DNA from: Bacillus massiliglaciei
GTDB lineage: Bacteria > Bacillota > Bacilli > Bacillales > DSM-1321
Direction: 5' to 3'
Length of the DNA stretch: 64,000 nucleotides
NCBI RefSeq assembly: GCF_900098925.1
Contig: NZ_LT622360.1
Coordinates: 831,307-895,306 of the forward strand
Below are positions 26,107 to 35,184 of this stretch, piece by piece. The notes under the pieces were generated by a model that worked only from the letters and a program-made list of their open reading frames with translations, searched no databases and was not told where the DNA came from. A program made the translations under genes and the position numbers. The first letter of the stretch is position 1, and each line of letters opens with the position of its first letter.

Positions 26107-26424
26107 TTGTTGTTCAAAGTTGAAAGCAGCTTGGCTGGCACTGTTCAATATATTGGGATGATAGGAGTGTTAGATTACTCTACTGTGGATTCCTTTGATT
26201 TTGTTAATGAAACACCAGATTATGTAAAGGAATTCATTATAGATTTCTCTGCTTTAGAATTCATTGATTCCACAGGCATCGGCGCTATTTTGACCATCTT
26301 GCACAAAGCCAGCTCACTTCAAGCGATTGTGACATTTCAAGGAATGTCAGAAGAAACAGTCGACTTATTCGAAACAATTGGACTTTATGAAATCAAAAAA
26401 GCTTTATTAAATGAGGAGGTCTAG
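26107..26424 (+). CDS. STAS-domain anti-sigma-factor antagonist-like protein (B)
   Basis: 105-residue STAS protein. Ser55 in EFIDSTGIGAIL is the expected phosphorylation site. TTG start at 26107 follows AAGGGG. It ends only five bases before the phosphatase start, with the phosphatase ribosome site inside its last codons. It is the most divergent of the three STAS proteins of the locus (GVLDYSTVDSF replaces the GDLDI(D/E)ATE of the others), so it probably has a different partner, for instance the HAMP sensor or the phosphatase. Confidence 0.88.
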   Translation: MLFKVESSLAGTVQYIGMIGVLDYSTVDSFDFVNETPDYVKEFIIDFSALEFIDSTGIGAILTILHKASSLQAIVTFQGMSEETVDLFETIGLYEIKKALLNEEV

Positions 26425-26428
26425 CCTG

Positions 26429-27256
26429 ATGTTCAGACGTGAATTAGACCATTCGCACCAAGATTTGGCTTCTGCGAGCAAAACGCTGGAAAGAGAGATC
26501 AACCTGGCGAAAAATATTCAGCAAACACTATTAAATGGCGAAAAACCTTCTTTAGAAAATGATGAAATCACTGGCATTTCCATCCCTGCAAGATTAATAG
26601 GCGGAGATTATTTCGATTTTTACTCATTGCCTAACGGAAAATTACGAGTCATTATCGGCGATGTTATGGGAAAAGGCATACCTGCAGCAATGCTGATGAT
26701 TTTAACAAGAGGTGCTTTCCGGACAGCTGCTGAATCAACTCAAGGACCTGGTGAAACATTAACCTCAATGAATAATGCCTTATACAAGGATTTACGGAAA
26801 TTAAAATCATTTGTAACCGTCTTCTGTGCTGATTGGGATTCTAAAACAGGCTTGTTTACTTATGCGAATGCAGGGCATTCTTTGCCTGAAATTATAAGAA
26901 GTGATGCAGAGAAAGTCCAGGTTCCTAAAGTAAAAGGCGTCATGCTGGGCGGACTGCCGAATCAGGTCTATCACCAAGAATCGATTACATTAATTGATGG
27001 TGACTTAATCGTACTCTATACAGATGGGATTATTGAAGCGCAAAACACTGAAGGAGAAATGTATAAATCTGAAAGATTATTAAATGTTTTAAAGGAAAGT
27101 ATCACACGAAGTGCATCTGAAATTGAAACCGCTGTTGTAGCAAGTGTGGAGAATTTTACTGAAACCATGCCGCAAAGAGATGATATTACATTAGTTACAC
27201 TCAAAGTCGGGAGTGACAGAACAGAAATATCTGGTTTTAATTCTCCTCTGGTGTAA
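26429..27256 (+). CDS. SpoIIE/RsbU-type PP2C serine phosphatase
   Basis: 275 residues. A coiled-coil linker (1-35, LEREINLAKNIQQTLL) precedes the PP2C_SpoIIE domain with metal-binding Asp in GGDYFDF, GDVMGKGIPAAMLM, YANAGHSLP, LYTDGIIEA and RDDITLV. It removes phosphate from STAS proteins and so activates partner switching. ATG at 26429 follows GAGGAGGTC; an upstream start lacks a site. It lacks the N-terminal RsbT-binding domain of B. subtilis RsbU, so its activation must come from elsewhere, perhaps the HAMP sensor through the coiled coil. Confidence 0.92.
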   Translation: MFRRELDHSHQDLASASKTLEREINLAKNIQQTLLNGEKPSLENDEITGISIPARLIGGDYFDFYSLPNGKLRVIIGDVMGKGIPAAMLMILTRGAFRTAAESTQGPGETLTSMNNALYKDLRKLKSFVTVFCADWDSKTGLFTYANAGHSLPEIIRSDAEKVQVPKVKGVMLGGLPNQVYHQESITLIDGDLIVLYTDGIIEAQNTEGEMYKSERLLNVLKESITRSASEIETAVVASVENFTETMPQRDDITLVTLKVGSDRTEISGFNSPLV

Positions 27257-27273
27257 AAAGGGAGGTATCGATA

Positions 27274-29310
27274 ATGGAAAAGAATATCGTTTCTAAAGGA
27301 AAATCAGTACAAGAAGCTCTGGAAACTGCTTTGGACCTTCTTGGTGTTACAAGCAATGAGGTCAATATCGAGGTGCTGGATCCGGGAGAAAAAGGCTTTC
27401 TCGGTTTTAAAGCAAAACCGGCAGTCGTTCGCGTAACACCACTTCAAAGAGAAAAATCTGAAAAGCGGTACATTGAAGATAGAGAAAATTTGAAGTTCCT
27501 TGAGTCGATATCTGCGAATAATCCAGAAGAGAACAATCCAGTGGAAAATCTTCAAGGCACCGCATGGGTTTCTAATGGAAAAATCTATTGTAAGGATGCG
27601 GAGAATAAATATCCGCTTATTAATCCTGCTAAAGGGGTAACTCTTTATAAAAATGATATATTGGTCCGGTACACGGATATCATCAGTGAAAGTGATACCA
27701 TTCGGGCGGAAGTGATAAATGAAGTGATACGGCCGTCTTGGGAGATTGTCTTAAATTCAGATAAGTCAGAAGCACTGCTTAAAGTAAAACCGGGTATGAA
27801 ATTGATCCGAAAGCTAAAGGACACTTCGCCAAATACCAATTTACATTTAGAAATTACAGAAGAAAAAATACCACTTTTTATTGAAGTAGAAAAGATACTT
27901 GAAGAAGCGACAAAAAGGGGTATTGTTCATGGGTTAGATTTTTCTGGCATTCATTTAGCCTGTCAGTCAGAAACGGAGGGAACCTTCGTACTGGCAAAGG
28001 CTACTATGCCAGTACAAGGGAAACACGGATTCTTTCAGGTCTTGCAATCGGTCGAGATCAAGACATTTATAAAAGAGCGCTTCGACGGTTCAGTTGATTT
28101 CAGAGAAATAAAAGAGTTTCCTTCAGTTGATTTCGGTCAAGTAATAGGAGTGGTCATTCCTCCGAAAGCAGGAACACCAGGAATAACAGTCACTGGAGAG
28201 CCGCTGCAGCCAGCAGAGGCTCATCCGCTTATCTTAAAACCTGGAAAAGGAGTGCTTGTTGCAGAGGGCAATAAAGTGGTGGCTACTGTTTCAGGTCATC
28301 CCGAAGTAAAAATAAAAGGACAGTTAGCTTCTATTTCGGTGATTCCTAAATTAGTCATTCAAAATGATGTTACCTTAGAAACTGGAAATGTTCATTATAT
28401 TGGGGTTGTTGAAATTACCGGTTCTGTACAGGATGGCATGCAGGTAGAAGCAACAGGAAATATATTGGTAAAGGAAAATACAAATAAGTCCAAAATTATA
28501 TCAGAAGGTTCGATTGTAGTCCAAAAGAATGTCATCGGCAGTATATTAACTGCCGGCAGCAGCGGCTTATTGAAGACAAATTTAGCAAGGCTGCTTATAG
28601 ATTTGATCAATAGCCTTAGAAGAATGGCAGATGCCATTAATCAACTATCACAAATTTCTGCATTCAAAGAAACGTCATTAAAACTAACTGGATTAGGACC
28701 CTTAATCAAAATTTTAACTGAAAGCAAATTTAAAGATTTTCCTGAATTAACAACATCAGTTATAAAAAAAATTCGAACAGGTTCCTCTGAGCTTGAGACG
28801 GAATGGCTGGAATTTGCAGAAAGTCTGAATAAGAATTTCGTTGCTATTCCAATTTCTGGTTTAAAGTCAGCGGAAGATATTCTGAGTATCATCCAGCAGG
28901 CTGAGGCTCTGCTTGCCTCCGTTAAGGGAAATGAGACAAATTCAGCTGATGTAAGAGCCGAAAATGTTCAAAACAGTGAATTATATTCCAGCGGTGATAT
29001 CGTTATTTCCGGAAAAGGAGTCTATAATTCCAAGCTTTATGCAAAGAGAAATATTTCAATTAAAGGGTTTCTTAGAGGCGGGGAAATATACGCTGAAGCA
29101 GATATCGATTTAAATGAAGTTGGTGAGCGTTCGGGTTCTTCAGTATTGGTTGCAACATCCTCAAAAGGCAAAATTAAAATCAAAACGGCTTCAGAAGATA
29201 CAACCATTCAAGTAGGGGACCAGTCGCAAAAACTGTTAAAAAAATCAACTAATATTATGGCCGGCTTAGATGAACATGGCCAATTAGTCATTTCCCAAGG
29301 AGTGGTTTGA
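27274..29310 (+). CDS. Jag_N-DUF342 (FapA-like) protein
   Basis: 678 residues. The N-terminal Jag_N domain (about 1-55, GKSVQEALETALDLLG and GEKGFLGFKAKPAVV) is the kind found before RNA-binding modules in KhpB/Jag. A DUF342/FapA region follows (about 170-470: GIVIPPKAGTPGITVTGEPL, GKGVLVAEGNKVVATV), then beta-helix-like repeats typical of bactofilin-type or FapA C-termini with a helical insertion near 445-560. FapA proteins act at the cell pole or in flagellar assembly in other bacteria, but the biochemical function is open. Its stop overlaps the last STAS gene (TGATG), so the two are probably partners. Confidence 0.82.
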   Translation: MEKNIVSKGKSVQEALETALDLLGVTSNEVNIEVLDPGEKGFLGFKAKPAVVRVTPLQREKSEKRYIEDRENLKFLESISANNPEENNPVENLQGTAWVSNGKIYCKDAENKYPLINPAKGVTLYKNDILVRYTDIISESDTIRAEVINEVIRPSWEIVLNSDKSEALLKVKPGMKLIRKLKDTSPNTNLHLEITEEKIPLFIEVEKILEEATKRGIVHGLDFSGIHLACQSETEGTFVLAKATMPVQGKHGFFQVLQSVEIKTFIKERFDGSVDFREIKEFPSVDFGQVIGVVIPPKAGTPGITVTGEPLQPAEAHPLILKPGKGVLVAEGNKVVATVSGHPEVKIKGQLASISVIPKLVIQNDVTLETGNVHYIGVVEITGSVQDGMQVEATGNILVKENTNKSKIISEGSIVVQKNVIGSILTAGSSGLLKTNLARLLIDLINSLRRMADAINQLSQISAFKETSLKLTGLGPLIKILTESKFKDFPELTTSVIKKIRTGSSELETEWLEFAESLNKNFVAIPISGLKSAEDILSIIQQAEALLASVKGNETNSADVRAENVQNSELYSSGDIVISGKGVYNSKLYAKRNISIKGFLRGGEIYAEADIDLNEVGERSGSSVLVATSSKGKIKIKTASEDTTIQVGDQSQKLLKKSTNIMAGLDEHGQLVISQGVV

Positions 29311-29633
29311 TGTTTAAATATACAGTCTCTAAAAAAGAGAATCAGACTGTTTTTAAATTAGAAGGAGATCTGGATATTGAAGCAACAGAGGTCATTGAAG
29401 AAAAAATGACAGAAGATCTCAGTGAAGGAAATACAGATGTCGTTTTTGATTTCCAGAACATTGATTTCGTTGACTCTTCAGGGATTGGCCTTTTAATTAC
29501 TTTAGTCACAGATTTAAAAGAGAATAACAGGAATCCGGTCATTATACATGTACAAGAAGATGTTAAGTTTGTTTTTGATCTGCTGGAATTAGATAAAATA
29601 TTAGGAAGCGATGTTTTAGCATTTAACAGCTAG
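29310..29633 (+). CDS. STAS-domain anti-sigma-factor antagonist-like protein (C)
   Basis: 107 residues from the ATG at 29310 that overlaps the preceding stop. Ser56 in DFVDSSGIGLLIT is the phospho-site. It is the close paralogue of the STAS protein at 16943, so similar STAS genes bracket the locus. It is the last gene of the operon and is followed by an intrinsic terminator. Its likely antagonist is the HATPase at 20822 and its phosphatase the enzyme at 26429. Confidence 0.9.
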   Translation: MFKYTVSKKENQTVFKLEGDLDIEATEVIEEKMTEDLSEGNTDVVFDFQNIDFVDSSGIGLLITLVTDLKENNRNPVIIHVQEDVKFVFDLLELDKILGSDVLAFNS

Positions 29634-29646
29634 GCTTTTATAGATA

Positions 29647-29675
29647 AAAAGCGGGATAAGATCCTGCTTTTTTTA
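29647..29675 (+). terminator. Terminator of the pterin/partner-switch operon
   Basis: AAAAGCGGGAT (29647-29657) / ATCCTGCTTTT (29661-29671) with a T run. Marks the end of a transcript that could run from about 18612, roughly 11 kb. Confidence 0.8.
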
Positions 29676-29948
29676 TGTCTTCAATCCGCTTTCTTGTAAT
29701 AACTGTTAGTTCAATGAATGAATCTCTTGGTGATATTGCCTTATAGTTTTAGTAATAGTGTACATATTTAGTTTTTACCCGCAGAATAGGACAAATGTTT
29801 GTGTTCTTTTTCTGAAATTTATAAGATAATGATACTGTTAATAAATTTCAGAATAATGTGATATATTATAGAAAGTATAATTATAGAGTATTTTTTAGGT
29901 TTTATGCAATCCTGGGAATTAACTACATATTAATGAGGTGTAACAAAG
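29676..29948 (+). other. Promoter region of tnrA
   Basis: AT-rich, no gene. It holds inverted fragments such as TTTCAGAAT and ATGTGATATATTATAGA (29855-29875). The latter is close to but not a full TnrA box (TGTNAN7TNACA), so autoregulation is possible but not shown. Confidence 0.35.
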
Positions 29949-30284
29949 GTGGCGATACGAATGGTCGATAATCAATCATTGCGCGACAAGAAAGTTATGA
30001 CGATTAAAATTGTGAAAGAATTAACAGGTTTGTCAGAAAGGAAAATTCGATATTATGAAGAGCGAAAGTTAATTTTTCCTGCCAGGACGTCTACAGGCAA
30101 CCGAATGTTTTCGTTTTCTGATATTGAAAAGTTGATGGAAATTGCAGAGAAGCTGGCGGATGGAGTACAGACGGATGAAATTAGGAAAGATATAAAAAAA
30201 CGTGAAAACAAGAAACAAGATCAAAAGAAAGAAATGATAAAAGGACAGTTAAATTCTCACTTTAACAGAAAACTATCCCATTAA
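29949..30284 (+). CDS. tnrA: Nitrogen-starvation regulator TnrA
   Basis: MerR-type regulator of nitrogen metabolism in Bacilli, 111 residues against about 110 for B. subtilis TnrA. The winged-helix core is recognisable: [28 protein letters not shown], broken here as two adjacent helices, then [21 protein letters not shown]. The C-terminus [10 protein letters not shown] matches the short TnrA tail that binds feedback-inhibited glutamine synthetase. GTG at 29949 follows GAGGTG. GlnR is the alternative, but it is longer and sits with glnA. TnrA activates amino-acid and purine scavenging genes, and the carbamoylase at 36682 could be one target. Confidence 0.9.
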   Translation: MAIRMVDNQSLRDKKVMTIKIVKELTGLSERKIRYYEERKLIFPARTSTGNRMFSFSDIEKLMEIAEKLADGVQTDEIRKDIKKRENKKQDQKKEMIKGQLNSHFNRKLSH

Positions 30285-30615
30285 TTGTGCTTTACAACTT
30301 TAGTTTATTATCAGAGTGCAGTTTTTTTCCATTAAAATAAGAATTCTGTTCCCCTCTTGAATAACCTTATTTTTAAATAAGCCTTATGATACATTAATAG
30401 TCTAAAAGGTTTATCCACCTTATAGGAACTGCTCCATTTCATACTTTTTTTTATGATTAAGCGTAAGAATAATTTGTCAACGTTGCTTTAACGGAGAGAC
30501 GCCAGAAAACAGTTCATTTGTTTTCCAGGCGTCTCTCTTTACTTTATTGTTTTTTTGTACTATTATAAACCTCGGTATTAATTCCTACTAAATCCATCAG
30601 TTTGAGGTGAGAAAA
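30285..30615 (+). terminator. Terminator of tnrA and leader of next gene
   Basis: The strong stem GAGAGACGCC (30494-30503) / GGCGTCTCTC (30528-30537) with inner GAAAACA/TGTTTTC pairing and a T-rich tail is an intrinsic terminator. The rest of this 330-base gap is AT-rich and holds nothing else I can support. Confidence 0.7.
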
Positions 30616-31872
30616 TTGTCACAGACAACATTGGAAGGGACAAAACTTCCGTTTCAGCATGCTACGACTGTTATTACAGATCTTAGCCCAACACAGAAAA
30701 AACTAGTGGCGATTGGCAGTATTGCAGCTATTATTCTACTTATCTCCATCGTCAACGTAACGAATTGGACTCAAGGTATTCTGTTTATAATCGGTCTTAT
30801 GCTTGGTGCAACTTTGCTTTATGCAAGGTTTGGCTTTACATCTGCTTTCCGCAGGCTGCTCTCTGTCGGAAATGTACAGGGGCTGCAGGCGCATATGCTT
30901 ATGCTCGCTATTGCTTCTACACTTTTTGCTATTATTTTAAGTACGGGTTTTTCTTTTACAGGGACTGCACCTACAGGGTATGTATCACCAGTAGGCATAA
31001 GCGTTCTGTTCGGAGCCTTTATATTCGGTATTGGTATGCAGCTCGGCAACGGCTGTGCATCCGGTACATTATATAGTTTAGGCGGAGGATCTTCTTCTAT
31101 GATCCTTTCACTGACTGCTTTTATTGCCGGTTCGACACTTGGGGCCTACCATTTTAATTTTTGGATGGAAGATACTCCTTCGCTGCCAGCCATATCATTG
31201 GCTGAGTCGACCGGGCTTGGCTATCTTGGCGCATGGTTTGTTCAGATTGTTGCTTTTGCGGTAATCTATTGGATCACCATCTTGATTGCCAAAAAGAAGA
31301 ACCCTCCTATGATGAAGCCGCTGGCTACTACAAAAGGGTGGAAAAAGGTTATCAGGGGGTCTTGGCCGCTATTTACAGCAGCAATTGTTTTAGCTGTCCT
31401 TAATGCTTTAACTTTAACTGTAAGAGGCACCCCTTGGGGTATTACCTCTGCTTTCGCATTATGGGGAGGCAAAGGATTGGATGCTTTAGGTGTGAATGTT
31501 TCCAGCTGGGGTTATTTTTCCGGTGCAAATGGCGAGGCATTGACAAACACCGTGCTGGCTGATTCAACAAGTGTAATGAACTTCGGTATTATTTTGGGAG
31601 CTTTCATTGCAGCATCTTTCCAAGGGACATTCAAACCAAGGAAAATTAAAGCAGGTGTTGCGGGTGCAGCAATTCTTGGCGGTCTATTGATGGGATACGG
31701 AGCCCGGCTTGCCTTCGGATGTAATATTGGAGCCTATTTCGGCGGGATTTCATCATTCAGTCTTCATGGATGGGTATGGATGGTAATGGCGATGCTTGGT
31801 ACTTATGCCGCTCTATTTATACGTCCCTTATTCGGATTGAAAAATCCAAATTCAAAAGATTCATTTTGCTAA
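30616..31872 (+). CDS. YeeE/YedE-family thiosulfate/sulfur transporter
   Basis: Membrane protein of about 418 residues with around ten hydrophobic segments. The paired family motifs are GIGMQLGNGCASGT and LAFGCNIGAYFGGISS, whose cysteines line the thiosulfate-conducting path in characterised YeeE (TsuA) proteins. TTG at 30616 is preferred because the TTGAGGTG ribosome site ends just before it; the GTG at 30607 lies inside that site. No TusA-like or rhodanese partner is adjacent. It has its own terminator and is probably monocistronic, bringing thiosulfate or another sulfur anion into the cell. Confidence 0.85.
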   Translation: MSQTTLEGTKLPFQHATTVITDLSPTQKKLVAIGSIAAIILLISIVNVTNWTQGILFIIGLMLGATLLYARFGFTSAFRRLLSVGNVQGLQAHMLMLAIASTLFAIILSTGFSFTGTAPTGYVSPVGISVLFGAFIFGIGMQLGNGCASGTLYSLGGGSSSMILSLTAFIAGSTLGAYHFNFWMEDTPSLPAISLAESTGLGYLGAWFVQIVAFAVIYWITILIAKKKNPPMMKPLATTKGWKKVIRGSWPLFTAAIVLAVLNALTLTVRGTPWGITSAFALWGGKGLDALGVNVSSWGYFSGANGEALTNTVLADSTSVMNFGIILGAFIAASFQGTFKPRKIKAGVAGAAILGGLLMGYGARLAFGCNIGAYFGGISSFSLHGWVWMVMAMLGTYAALFIRPLFGLKNPNSKDSFC

Positions 31873-31887
31873 AAACAAAGGATTTTG

Positions 31888-31918
31888 GCCTGCAGGCTTT
31901 CTCTGCAGGCTTTTTTAT
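31888..31918 (+). terminator. Terminator of the YeeE-type gene
   Basis: GCCTGCAG (31888-31895) / CTGCAGGC (31903-31910) followed by TTTTTTATTTT. Confidence 0.85.
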
Positions 31919-32076
31919 TTTGCTTAATTATGCAGCTTCTTATCCAGAAGTAATATCATTAGCAGAAATAATAAACCCCCATTTTGAATGAAAAGAAATG
32001 TTTGACACCTTAAGGATAAGTGTAAAAAAGTAACATCCAGTCTTTTCGGAAATAAAGCTTTTAGGAGGAAGAAATT

Positions 32077-33693
32077 TTGAATCAGTCACAAAGTACAGTT
32101 GCCAATATCATGATTGAACAATTGCATCTCATGGGTGTGGAACGGATTTATGGAGTAGTCGGAGATACCATAATTGGACTGATTGATGCTTTGGCTAATC
32201 AGGACAAAATTAAATTCATTGCAGTGAAGCACGAATCTGTAGCCGCTATGATGGCTTCTGCAGAAGCGAAATTGACCGGGAAACTTTCAGTATGTACGGC
32301 AACGATGGGGCCTGGGGCCACGAACTTGCTGAACGGACTCGGAGACGCTTATTCTGATAAGGCACCGGTTCTTGCACTGACCGGACAGGCACCCAGTCAA
32401 AAGATTGGAACAGATTATCAACAATATGTTGATCAGCAGCAATTATTTAAACCGTTTGCCGCTTACAGCGCCAATTTGACCAACCCAGATGGGATTGTTG
32501 ATCTCCTTCAAAAAGCAGGACAGAAATCATTGCATCAAAAGGCAGTTACCCATTTATCGATTCCAAAAGATTTTTTTGAAAAAGAAACCCAGGCTAAGCC
32601 AAGGCCATTGCCGGAAATGGTAAGAGGAACAGCATCTTTTCAGGAAGAGGACCTTAAACGCGCAGCTGATATTATGAAATCAGCCGCTAAGCCTATGATT
32701 CTTGCCGGTGCAGGTGCCTTTGCTGCAGCTGAAGCAATAGAGGAACTTGCGGATGTCTGGGGTGCAAGCATTTTGACAAGCTTGGGCGGAAAAGGTGATT
32801 TCACTGCTGGTTCTCCCTACCTTTTACAGGGGATAGGCGAAGGGGGAAATCCTTACGCTCAGAAGCTATTCAAACAGGCCGATGTTGTATTGTTGGCATG
32901 AGCCACCTGGTGGCCGGAAGGTTATGTCCCGGAGGATGCTTCTATTATTCAAATTGATAAAAACCTAACAAATATAGAAAAAAATATACCTGTAAACATA
33001 GGGATTGAAGGAAACACAGAGTTAGTTGTTCCTTTATTATTGAAAGGGCTGGAAGAGTATTCAAGAAATGACACTTGGGTGGAAAAAGGGAAAGAGGTAC
33101 AGGAAAAATGGTCTCAAGAACTTAGAAAAGAGGCCGAACAGGACGGTTCCCCGATTCATCCGGCAAAGATTGTCCGAAGTATTGAAAAGGCGATCGCCCC
33201 TGATGCCATTCTCGCTCTGGATACAGGGGATGTGACAGTCTGGGTCAACCGCATTCTTCAGCAAGATCAGCAGAAAACCCTCTTTTCAGGGTATTGGCGC
33301 ACAATGGGGTTTGGGCTGCCAGCCGCAATGGCTGCCAAACTAAATGCCCCGGAACGACAGACAGTTGCGATTGTGGGAGATGGCGGACTCCAAATGACAT
33401 TAGCGGATTTGTTGACAGCCACAAGGTATGGCCTGGATATTACCGTGATTGTTTTCAATAATGGATCACTTCAAATGGAACGGGATAAAATAAAAGCCGA
33501 AAAAGGGGATGAAGTTGGGGTGGATTTGACTAATCCTGATTTTGTAAAGATTGCAGAAGCCTGCGGCTGGAAGGGGTGGAAAGTGGAAAGTTCGGATACT
33601 TTAGATGATGCTTTACAGGAAGCCCTTCAGAGTAAAACCGCGTCATTAGTAGATATTACAACTTTACAGGCTTTTTTTCCAGAAACTGAATAA
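32077..33693 (+). pseudogene. Pyruvate oxidase with one in-frame nonsense codon
   Basis: Thiamine-diphosphate, FAD-dependent pyruvate oxidase (YdaP/CidC type) that would turn pyruvate to acetate or acetyl phosphate. The frame from TTG 32077 (site AGGAGGAAG) to 33693 is continuous over 539 codons except for TGA at 32899-32901 in ADVVLLA-stop-ATWWPEGYV, where related proteins have Gly (GGA). Intact features are the activating Glu in AVKHESVAAMM, and GDGGLQMTLADLL with NNGSLQME for ThDP/Mg binding. One substitution is thus the only lesion. Either it is a very recent loss, or a sequencing error, or readthrough occurs. Confidence 0.88.
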
Positions 33694-33700
33694 ATGGTAC

Positions 33701-33732
33701 AGGAAGCCAGAAGGAAAATCTTCTGGCTTCCT
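33701..33732 (+). terminator. Stem-loop after pyruvate oxidase gene
   Basis: AGGAAGCCAGAA (33701-33712) / TTCTGGCTTCCT (33721-33732), perfect 12 bp, weak T tract. Confidence 0.6.
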
Positions 33733-34187
33733 ATGTCCTTTCTAACCTGTTTATTTTAAAAGGAGGCATTTAATTCATCCATTATTCAGTGCAGCCCTAA
33801 AATCAGTTTTAAGTATACTGAAATAATTCTTTTAGATCCTCTTAAAAAACTTATTAAGCCCTATTTCCACAGCTTTTTTCAAAAGTTATCGGTTAAATTT
33901 TAGTAATACAAGGAATGGCTCACATTATCGGCATGTATATTTTTACTCGTTAACTTTATCATTTTTTAGGAAATTTTCTTAGATAAGGTCTTGGTATATA
34001 ATAATAATTCCGATAATGGGAGGAAACTTAAATTTAACATAATAATTTTTTGGCTTTTCTCTATCTCATAAAACTGATGTTTACCAAGCCTTTTTATGAA
34101 AATTATTAGGTTGTAATGTGTTTTATCGGTATGAAAATGCTTTTTATCTTATTAGCTGTTTTGCTTAGTGTTTCGGGATTTGTTATT
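33733..34187. other. AT-rich intergenic region
   Basis: About 450 bases without a supportable gene. Isolated ribosome-site-like motifs (AGGAGG at 33762, GGGAGGA at 34018) are not followed by usable frames. Confidence 0.4.
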
Positions 34188-34361
34188 TTATTCCTTCCAG
34201 AATTCCATTGCTTTTTTTTCATTTGTATATACGGTGATTTTTTCTTGTTTAGCAAGATGCTTATATGGAGCATCCTTATCTTTACCTTTTTGGAGAACAT
34301 CATGTTGCTTTTCAATTCGATCAAGCATTTCATAAAGTTCTTGTTCTTCATTTTCTTTCAT
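34188..34361 (-). CDS. 57-residue charged protein, unknown
   Basis: Small minus-strand gene. The ATG at 34361 follows GGAAGGGG by about nine bases, and the product is a soluble, helix-rich, Lys/Glu-rich protein (MKENEEQELYEMLDRIEKQH, ending AMEFWKE). The residue composition is coding-like, unlike the hydrophobic translation of the opposite strand. It stands alone between pyruvate oxidase and the gene at 34576. Family not recognised. Confidence 0.6.
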   Translation of the reverse strand: MKENEEQELYEMLDRIEKQHDVLQKGKDKDAPYKHLAKQEKITVYTNEKKAMEFWKE

Positions 34362-34575
34362 ATAGATTTTCCCCTTCCAATTAGATTCTTAATGGCGGAT
34401 ATTATTTGTTATCTAATTATGTACATTATTATGTCCAATTTGAAATGTTGATTTCATTATAAACATTTCTATTTATTTTGAAAATTAAAAAATCAATTAA
34501 TGCAATTACACTTATTAAGCATTTTGTGGTCACTCTTTGTTTTTGATATTCTATATGTAAGAGGAGTTGAAAAAG

Positions 34576-34854
34576 TTGAAAATTAGAGCAATTAATAATG
34601 AGAATATAGAAGAACTATATTTCGCATTTACTGACTTTCTTCGGGAAAATGGCATAGAGTTTGCCTATACCGATTTAACAGAAGAGAATGGGGAACTTTC
34701 CTTTCTATTTTGCAATGATCCGGAAAATGCCAGATCCGTTGATTTTGACAGTTCTCGATGTATCGGCCTAGAGACAGAATACATAGCAAAAGAAATACTC
34801 CAGCCGGTTTTGCCTCGGCTAAAAGAATTTGCAAGATTAGGCTCGCTTTTCTAA
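34576..34854 (+). CDS. Hypothetical acidic protein, 92 residues
   Basis: TTG at 34576 follows AAGAGGAG; a TTG at 34567 is too close to that site. The product is acidic and alpha/beta (IRAINNENIEELYFAFTDFL, IAKEILQPVLPRLKEFAR) with no signal or membrane segment. It precedes another small gene by 48 bases and both may share a transcript. I do not recognise the family. Confidence 0.6.
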   Translation: MKIRAINNENIEELYFAFTDFLRENGIEFAYTDLTEENGELSFLFCNDPENARSVDFDSSRCIGLETEYIAKEILQPVLPRLKEFARLGSLF

Positions 34855-34902
34855 CCTGCTCGTTTTAATAAGAAGTCAAGGTAACGAGACTGGGGGACAA
34901 AC

Positions 34903-35184
34903 ATGAAATGGAAGGCTGTTCAGCCATACTTCAAAATTGTTAGAGAAGTTACAGGACTTGAACAAAAGACACGCAAATCCTATCGGGAAATGTATTTAGA
35001 CGACCAAAAATTAGTCACTAAATACAGGGAATTCCCACGCGAAAAGGTTCTGGACATGTCTTTTAAAAGAATGGGAGATTCAGGAGGCATCTTGTATTTG
35101 CATACAGATCATGGGGTGTATTCTTATAATGTAGAAGAAGATCCTGAAGAATTTATGAAAGCATTTAAGCAGAGCCGTAACTGA
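34903..35184 (+). CDS. Hypothetical protein, 93 residues
   Basis: Starts at ATG 34903 after GGGGGACAAAC. The pattern of short strands and a C-terminal helix (RKSYREMYLDDQKLVTKYREF, GILYLHTDHGVYSYN, DPEEFMKAFKQ) is like a pleckstrin-type or DUF-style beta-barrel fold, but this is only an impression. Soluble, no cysteines. It follows the 92-residue gene and precedes azoR, and no function is suggested by the neighbours. Confidence 0.6.
   Translation: MKWKAVQPYFKIVREVTGLEQKTRKSYREMYLDDQKLVTKYREFPREKVLDMSFKRMGDSGGILYLHTDHGVYSYNVEEDPEEFMKAFKQSRN

Noticed and set aside
34116-34451. A + strand frame of 111 very hydrophobic residues
   Set aside because: No ribosome site; composition is that of antisense of a Lys/Glu-rich gene. 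The 57-residue minus-strand gene explains it better.
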